The notes under the pieces: generated by a model
Told to the model about the DNA's origin: nothing
The model's database searches: none
Seen by the model: only the letters and a program-made list of their open reading frames with translations
Program-made: the position numbers and the translations under genes
Source: Mnemiopsis leidyi
Lineage: Eukaryota; Ctenophora; Tentaculata; Lobata; Bolinopsidae
Assembly (NCBI GenBank): GCA_000226015.1
Contig: JH153380.1
Coordinates: forward strand, 8,419-31,016
DNA: 22,598 nt
Direction: 5' to 3'
Part shown: in pieces, positions 17,402-22,598 of the stretch
How the letters are laid out: every line of letters starts with the position of its first letter
Position numbering within the stretch: position 1 is the stretch's first letter

Positions 17402-19105
17402 CTAAATTTTATTGCCAGGAGTCGCTAATTTCAAAAGCTCAAGGATTTTTTCATAAAGGTCATCCATGACATTTTTACTTTCCTGAAAGATATGATTTTA
17501 ATTGACCTCAATTTTATCTATAAGCAAAGATTTATGACACATTGAAGGTATTATGATATTAGCATTTGATGATTGTAGCATTTGGCAAGCTCATGTGATG
17601 ATGACATCCTCATGTGGCAAACCACAATTTGTTCTACAAGGTCGACATTTTATACGATCTATTCTACATGATTTATTCTACTCTTACCTCTGGCATCAGG
17701 TGAAATAAACTGTGGTAAGGATAGTCGTATCGCACAATCTTGACAAGATCTGGTTTTGTCTCAGCCAAACTTTTTGATCCAGCAAAGTCGCACACTGCAT
17801 CAAACTCACCATGAAAAACAAATGTAGGCGTGGAATAGTTGATGAAATTGGCAGTTGTTTCATCTATTGCCTTCATCAAAGCAATACCAAACCCAGCTCT
17901 TACCCCATGGTGCCATATGTATGGGTCTTTCGCATCTTTTTCTTGCTGTTCCAGGTTTGGTGTCAACTTCCCCCTATCTAGCGAGCTCCAAGGCAAGTAA
18001 AATTTCGGGGCTATACAGGCTATGCCATAAGCTAGTTTCCTCATGATTGGGGAAACGTCATCACTGAGCTAAGGGATAACATTGAAATCAGGAAACAAAT
18101 GGTATGATATGATTTATTCATCATTAATTTAATTAAACCAGTTTCTGATAGAGATTCTTAGAGATGGTCTAGAATGTACAGCATAATACCACACACAATG
18201 AAAGTACCTCTGCGTGACAATCAAGATCCATTGATAGCACAGCTAATTGCAGAGGACGAGAAATGATAGTTACCTTGAGACAAGGTGCTGAAAGACATGA
18301 TCCAAAAATAAGATCAGGGCGCTTTATAGCCACCATGCAGGCTATCAGTCCACCCATACAATATGGGCCATACTGTCCTAAATATCTCAAACATATCTAA
18401 AAACTTATTTGGGATAAAAAAGTATTCAAGTAGACAAGTAGCCCATGGAATTCACTGTAACTTGCAAAAGAAATAATAAGAAATTTGCTTAAATGTACCT
18501 TGAGACAAGGTGCTGAAAGACATGATCCCAAAATAAGATCAGGACGCTTTAGAGCCACCATACAAGCAATTAGTCCACCCATACTGTGTCCCATTAAAAT
18601 GATTGGAGTATCCGGCTTTTGCTTTTTGACTTCTTCAATTTCTCTGATAGTATCATCAGCAAATATATTCAAGTCTTTAACGTAAGCCTGTAATAGGCGA
18701 CAAATTTTTTGCTCCTCAAAAAAGGAATTCTTCAAAAAATTCGAAGTCTTCAAAAAAGAAATTCTTCAAAAAAAGTCAAAGTTTAAAAAAGTCTGACCAG
18801 GTTCTTTCTAATAAACAAATTCATTATGAAATCAGCAATCAAAAACTGCCATACTAATGCAGTTAACTTCTATTTTGGTTTTAAAAAATGACAAATGATA
18901 TATAATGACTTACTCTTATACCCAGCTCTGTTTTTCCATGTCCACGCTGATCATGTGCATAGAAGGAAATATTTCTGTTTAAAACAAAATCTTTCAAGTC
19001 ATCCCATCTTCCAAAGTGATCGTCTAGACCATGAAGAAAATATAAAACAGCTATTTCGTTTTCTGCAGTGTAACTGCATCTGTGAAACAACTCAAGTTCA
19101 TCCAT
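17402..19105 (-). CDS. Monoglyceride-lipase-like alpha/beta hydrolase 2
   Basis: Four phase-0 exons (19105-18914, 18687-18499, 18068-17688, 17482-17402) encode 280 residues. The start is MDELELFHRCSYTAENEIAV. Motifs in order are FLHGLDDHFGRWDD (oxyanion region), YAHDQRGHGKTE, the nucleophile elbow MGHSMGG (Ser99), the acid Asp217 in HGEFDAVCD and His246 in YPYHSLFHLMPE. All exon lengths except the last equal those of the copy at 20317-22123, and intron 2 is also alignable, so the pair is a recent tandem duplication. Intron 2 carries an exon-2 relic (18274-18377). Expected activity is a cytosolic or membrane-associated acylglycerol/lysolipid esterase; the exact substrate is unknown. Confidence 0.92.
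18274..18377 (-). pseudogene. Relic of lipase exon 2 with altered nucleophile motif
   Basis: This segment in intron 2 of hydrolase 2 duplicates the 3' half of exon 2 (reading MGGLIACMVAIKRPDLIFGS, then CLSAPCLK) and keeps a donor (AAG|gtaact). The part encoding the first half is missing, and GHSMGG has become PYCMGG, so the catalytic Ser is lost. A tttag acceptor exists, but its frame needs a phase-1 upstream exon whereas exon 1 ends in phase 0, so clean use is unlikely. Differences from exon 2 are mostly synonymous, implying that it was once part of a translated gene. Confidence 0.8.
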
Positions 19106-19359
19106 TGCTCACCTCCAATCTCCATGTACTAAAAAATATGCAAAACTAAAAAGGAGCAAAGAATACTTTACACCTTAGAACTATCTCACCAACACACTGA
19201 ATAGACAGTGGCAATGCCATTTATCCAAAATAATCTCCGTTACAAGTAGAAATCGGTAATTTACAGTTAGTTATAGGTAGGTGGGCTAATTTTACAACCA
19301 GAAAGAAATTATGTTAGTCCCAAATGTTCCAACAGCATATCACATATTGGATTGGTTCT

Positions 19360-19610
19360 ACTGTATCCCTCCGGCTTTCCCAGTGACTTAGAACTGCAGG
19401 AGCTAAAAGGAAGGCTCTCGGTCTTTCAGCAGCATACCCTGCTCAATAACGGTTTCCAGTTTGTTAGGCTGAGTCGACAGGAAGAAATTTCAAAGTTCAA
19501 AACCCAAGTGCACACCTCTAGAGGTTAGCTATGGACATGGTTTAAACCCTGCACCTCTTGCATAAAAAGTCAGAGCCCTTACACTTTACCAACATGAACA
19601 ACCCCTATAT
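19360..19610 (-). mobile_element. Degraded tRNA-derived SINE-like repeat
   Basis: Read on the minus strand, 19610-19520 contains tRNA-like signals: GTTGGTAAAGTG (end of an A box), a GGGCTCTGACTTTTTATGC-like anticodon region, and a B box GGTTTAAACC inside GCAGGGTTTAAACC. The downstream body includes gtcgactcagcc and is partly shared with about 16780-16905. Target-site duplications were not found. Confidence 0.45.
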
Positions 19611-20174
19611 GTCTGGCAATTTATACAATGCAGTGTGTCCCAGAAATCTGGACAAGGACCCCCTATCCCAGGCCCACTCACTCTGTTTTTTAAATGAGTG
19701 GTAAATATATTTTCAATTGAAAATGTGAACATGACAGAGACATTAAGGAATTATACATTTCACATGATCAATAAATTACAAGCATATTTAAGCACTAAAA
19801 ATCCTACCAAAAAGCAGCTCAGTTTCTGACTAACATTAGGTAAAACTGATTAAATTCTGGCACATAAATATTAACTAACTGTTATATCTAACAAAACAAT
19901 CTAAGCAATACAGTACAAATGAGAAACGCTGGCGCTTACATTGTGACACCCTCAGAACTCCATTGATAAATAAAGAACCAATAACTTCATTATGCACAGT
20001 AACACACCTTGAGCTGCTACATCTAAGAACAGCACTGTTCTGATAACAAATGGTCACATTTTACATCATTTTGATTCTTGGGCAATAGATAACTGAGGGT
20101 GTTTACAATCAAAATGTCAGCTTTTTGGTTGTGCTCTGGGTACTGTTTGTTAACAATGAATTCAATATAAATAA

Positions 20175-20197
20175 ATACCAAATCAACGATTTGGTAT
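20175..20197. repeat. Perfect 10-bp hairpin
   Basis: The arms ataccaaatc and gatttggtat pair exactly across a 3-nt loop. It lies in intergenic DNA about 140 bp upstream in coordinate from the stop codon of hydrolase 3, i.e. downstream of that gene. It may be a small structured element or chance. Confidence 0.6.
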
Positions 20198-20316
20198 AGT
20201 TAAAGAGAGATCAAAATAACCCGGACACACACAAGATTGTCAATCTGGAAGGCAAATAGCTCAGGGAATTGAATTTGCCTTAAAATCTGATCTGATATAA
20301 TTGGTTATCATAACTT

Positions 20317-22123
20317 TTATTTGTTATGGACAGACTTCACAAGCTCCATGATTTTTTGATAAAGGTCATTCATGACCCTTTCTGTATCCTGAAAGATTTA
20401 AATGCATAAACCTTATTATGTGACTCATTTCACCCATAATTTTTACCACAACAGCAGCTACAAAAACTCATTACAATTTTTAACGATTGCAGTATATAAT
20501 TAATTATTGACCTATTAAGGAGGATTTGTGTAAGGTAAAGAAATTTAAGCCAAGTTCTATTTGTTACCTCTGGCATCAGATGAAATAAACTGTGGTAAGG
20601 ATACTCATATCGAACAATTTTGACCAGATCTGGTTTTATCTCTGCCAATTTTTTTGATCCAGAATAATCACAAACATCATCAAACTCGCCATGAAAGATA
20701 AATGTAGGTGTACAATAATTGTTGAAATTAGAAGTTGTTTCATTCACAGCCCTTATTATTGCAGCTCCAAACCCAGCTCTAACACCATAGTGCCACAACA
20801 TTGGATCTGCTGCATCTCTTTCACGCTGCTCCAAGTTTGGTGTCAGCTTCTCTCGATCAATTGAGTTCCATGGCATGTACAGTGTTGGTGCCAACCAGGC
20901 TAAACCATGTGCTAGCTTTATCATAATCGGTGAGACGTTTTCACTGATCTGAAATGAAACTCTAAATAAATAAATAAAAGGTGGACAAACACTGTAACTT
21001 TCTAGCATGTGTTTTTAACAAATAATTATTAGAATCAAATTATTCAGTTTTAATTCTTCTTAGTAAAGACAAATGAAGTCTAAGAAGTTTTGATCTCTTA
21101 TAATGAATGTTTTAAGACCCATTAAGGCACACTGAGCTAAATATCTTAAACATTTTTACAAACTTATACGAGATAAAAAAGTTTTCAAGTAGACAGAAGT
21201 AGCCCATGGAATCCACTGTAACTTGCAAAAAGAAATAATAAGAAATGTGCTTAAATGTACCTTGAGACAAGGTGCTGAAAGACATGACCCCGAAATAAGA
21301 TCAGGACGCTTTAGAGCCACCATACAAGCTATTAATCCCCCCATACTGTGTCCCATTAAAATGATTGGAGTATCTGGCTTTTGCTTTTTGACTTCTTCAA
21401 TTTCTCTGATGGTATCGTCAGCAAATATATTCAAGTCTTCAATGTAAGCCTGAAACATAGGTCTTCACTTTTTATAATTTTTACATCTGTGAACAACAGT
21501 TTTATACTAGAAGAAGAAAGATATTGGCTTGATATAAATAATTTACTGAATCTTTTAGTTGGTTCCCGTCCTCCTGCCACAGAACATCAGGCCCCACAAC
21601 ATTTTATTGCAGAGTTTTTGCCCCAGCGACCTTGAATTTAACCCTAACCCTAATACAGTTGTCCGTTGTGGAGCAGGGTGTCACTGGGGCAGGCCACCTT
21701 TTCAGTTGAACAAATCACAAGATTAATCAAGCAAGGCTGTTTGGCACTTTAAATGTTGTTGTGTTTGGCACATTCAATGTGCAAGAATCATTCAAAAAAT
21801 TAAGCTCAAGATGAGGCAGGAAATAAAGTTTTTTAATTATTTACTTCCTATCAAAAAATGTTCACACCATGAAAGTCCATTTCATCTGCTCACTTTTATG
21901 GTTTTTAATATCATAAATAATCATTACTTACTCTTATACCAAGCTCTGTTTTTCCATGTCCACGCTGATCATGTGCATAAAAGGAAATATTTTTGCCCAA
22001 AAGAAAATCTCTTAATCCATCCCATCTTCCAAAATAATCAGCAAGACCATGTAAAAAATATAAAACAGCAATTTCATTTTCTGCAGTATGTCTACATCTG
22101 TTGAACAACTTGAGCTCATCCAT
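20317..22123 (-). CDS. Monoglyceride-lipase-like alpha/beta hydrolase 3
   Basis: Four phase-0 exons (22123-21932, 21449-21261, 20948-20568, 20388-20317) encode 277 residues starting MDELKLFNRCRHTAENEIAV. Catalytic elements are intact at the same positions as in hydrolase 2: FLHGLADYFGRWDG, YAHDQRGHGKTE, MGHSMGG (Ser99), HGEFDDVCD (Asp217) and YPYHSLFHLMPE (His246). The last exon is shorter and more divergent, and the C-terminus ends KSVHNK. This gene lacks the exon relic seen in intron 2 of its neighbour, so the relic arose after or beside the duplication. The first intron (21931-21450) hosts a foldback-element copy. Confidence 0.92.
21562..21697. repeat. Foldback / MITE-like element, copy 2
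   Basis: It shares the order of landmarks with 631-780: cctgccacagaa, a gcagag tract, ccccagcgacc, accctaaccctaa in the centre, gttgtccgttgtgg, then a tcactggggcagg arm inverted to the ccccagcga arm. It lies in the first intron of hydrolase 3. Confidence 0.6.
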
Positions 22124-22359
22124 TATATTTCCATGAACCTAAATAAACTGATGGGCTTATTTTAGATAGAAAAATAAGGCTTATTCAATAGATGTTTTCA
22201 AAAATGCTTCAAGAACTCAAATAAAATGACAGATAAAGTTGAAATCAAAAAACAGATTTCACAGCACTCATCAATACAGAATTTGATAATTTGAATATAA
22301 TGACCTGTTAAATTGCTGCAGGATACAGCCTGGAAGAACCTTGCTCTTCACCCTAAGGC

Positions 22360-22480
22360 TAAGGGGTCGTTCACATATGACGTCAGCAGATTTTCGGTAA
22401 TTTTTACCCCCCCCCCCTCCGTCATCATTCATCATCATGACAAAACCCCCCCTAAATGTCAGCCATTTTTTCACAAATTG
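22360..22480. mobile_element. MITE-like dispersed repeat fragment
   Basis: The start ggggtcgttcacatatgacg, a C-rich run (ttacccccccccctcc) and a later ccccccctaaatgtcagcc are of the kind seen in high-copy non-autonomous elements of invertebrate genomes. That comparison is from general familiarity, not a search. No terminal duplications were found. Confidence 0.35.
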
Positions 22481-22500
22481 CTCCCAGTAAGCCCTTACAC

Positions 22501-22576
22501 CAGGGGCGCCACTTAAGGGCGCATTTTCATCGCCGAGGGGCGCCCTATTGGCTAGACCTACAACGTTACGCCACTG
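22501..22576. mobile_element. Possible short hAT-type MITE
   Basis: The segment begins caggggcg and ends cgccactg, an imperfect terminal inverted repeat of the CAGNGGCG type common in hAT elements. The inside contains another inverted ggggcgcc pair. No 8-bp target duplication is visible, so the assignment is tentative. Confidence 0.3.
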
Positions 22577-22598
22577 GTAGGAGCAAGCTTTCTAGCCT

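Larger units (their letters stand above)
19106..20316. other. Intergenic stretch between the two recent lipase copies
   Basis: Apart from the SINE-like segment at about 19360-19610 and a hairpin at 20175-20197, it is AT-rich without supported exons. It should include the promoter of hydrolase 2 and the 3' end of hydrolase 3, whose stop codon (TAA at 20319-20317) overlaps an AATAAA on the minus strand. Confidence 0.45.

Noticed and set aside
22271..22516. Overlapping 67-codon frames at the right end
   Set aside because: They traverse the C-rich MITE-like repeat and are incidental.

Overview
This window is nuclear DNA from an animal, most likely a marine invertebrate. A cnidarian-grade genome is plausible, but the sequence alone does not prove it. 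The evidence is multi-exon genes with canonical GT-AG introns, animal-type proteins (an SMPD4-like protein, ELP6, TDP1, monoglyceride-lipase-like hydrolases, a seven-helix receptor), tRNA-derived SINEs, foldback or MITE-like elements and minisatellites. There are no operons and no ribosome binding sites. I rebuilt gene models by joining exons whose splice sites and reading phases agree. Most six-frame open frames in the window are fragments or shadows of these genes.

Layout, left to right. Positions 1-2541 are mostly repeats: an (ACA)n tract, a foldback element, a ten-copy 22-bp minisatellite and a tRNA-derived SINE with clear target-site duplications; one orphan exon (348-447) also lies here. 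Positions 2542-5105 (minus) hold the first five coding exons of an SMPD4-like gene (neutral sphingomyelinase 3 family), which runs off to the left. An intronless ELP6-like gene lies inside its second intron on the same strand. Positions 6487-7033 (plus) encode a two-exon small protein with a hydrophobic N-terminus. Positions 7337-10011 (minus) encode a complete eight-exon, 322-residue receptor of the GPR157/cAMP-receptor-like type. A 60-bp tandem duplication there has copied the 3' splice site of the exon encoding transmembrane helix 1. Positions 10492-14493 (minus) encode complete four-exon TDP1 (589 residues) with an N-terminal PBZ zinc finger. Its last intron holds an oppositely oriented two-exon gene of unknown function with its own E-box-rich promoter. 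Positions 15247-22123 (minus) hold three tandem alpha/beta hydrolase genes of the monoglyceride lipase family: one divergent five-exon gene and two close four-exon copies. An exon relic lies in the second intron of the middle copy. The right end carries MITE-like repeat fragments.

The genes do not form one pathway. TDP1 repairs protein-DNA adducts, ELP6 belongs to the Elongator tRNA-modification complex, the SMPD4-like protein and the hydrolases act on lipids, and the receptor signals at the membrane. The most unusual points are gene nesting (two cases), copying of splice sites by small tandem duplications (two cases), the PBZ-TDP1 architecture and the exon relic in the lipase array. I did not find a clearly new multi-gene system.
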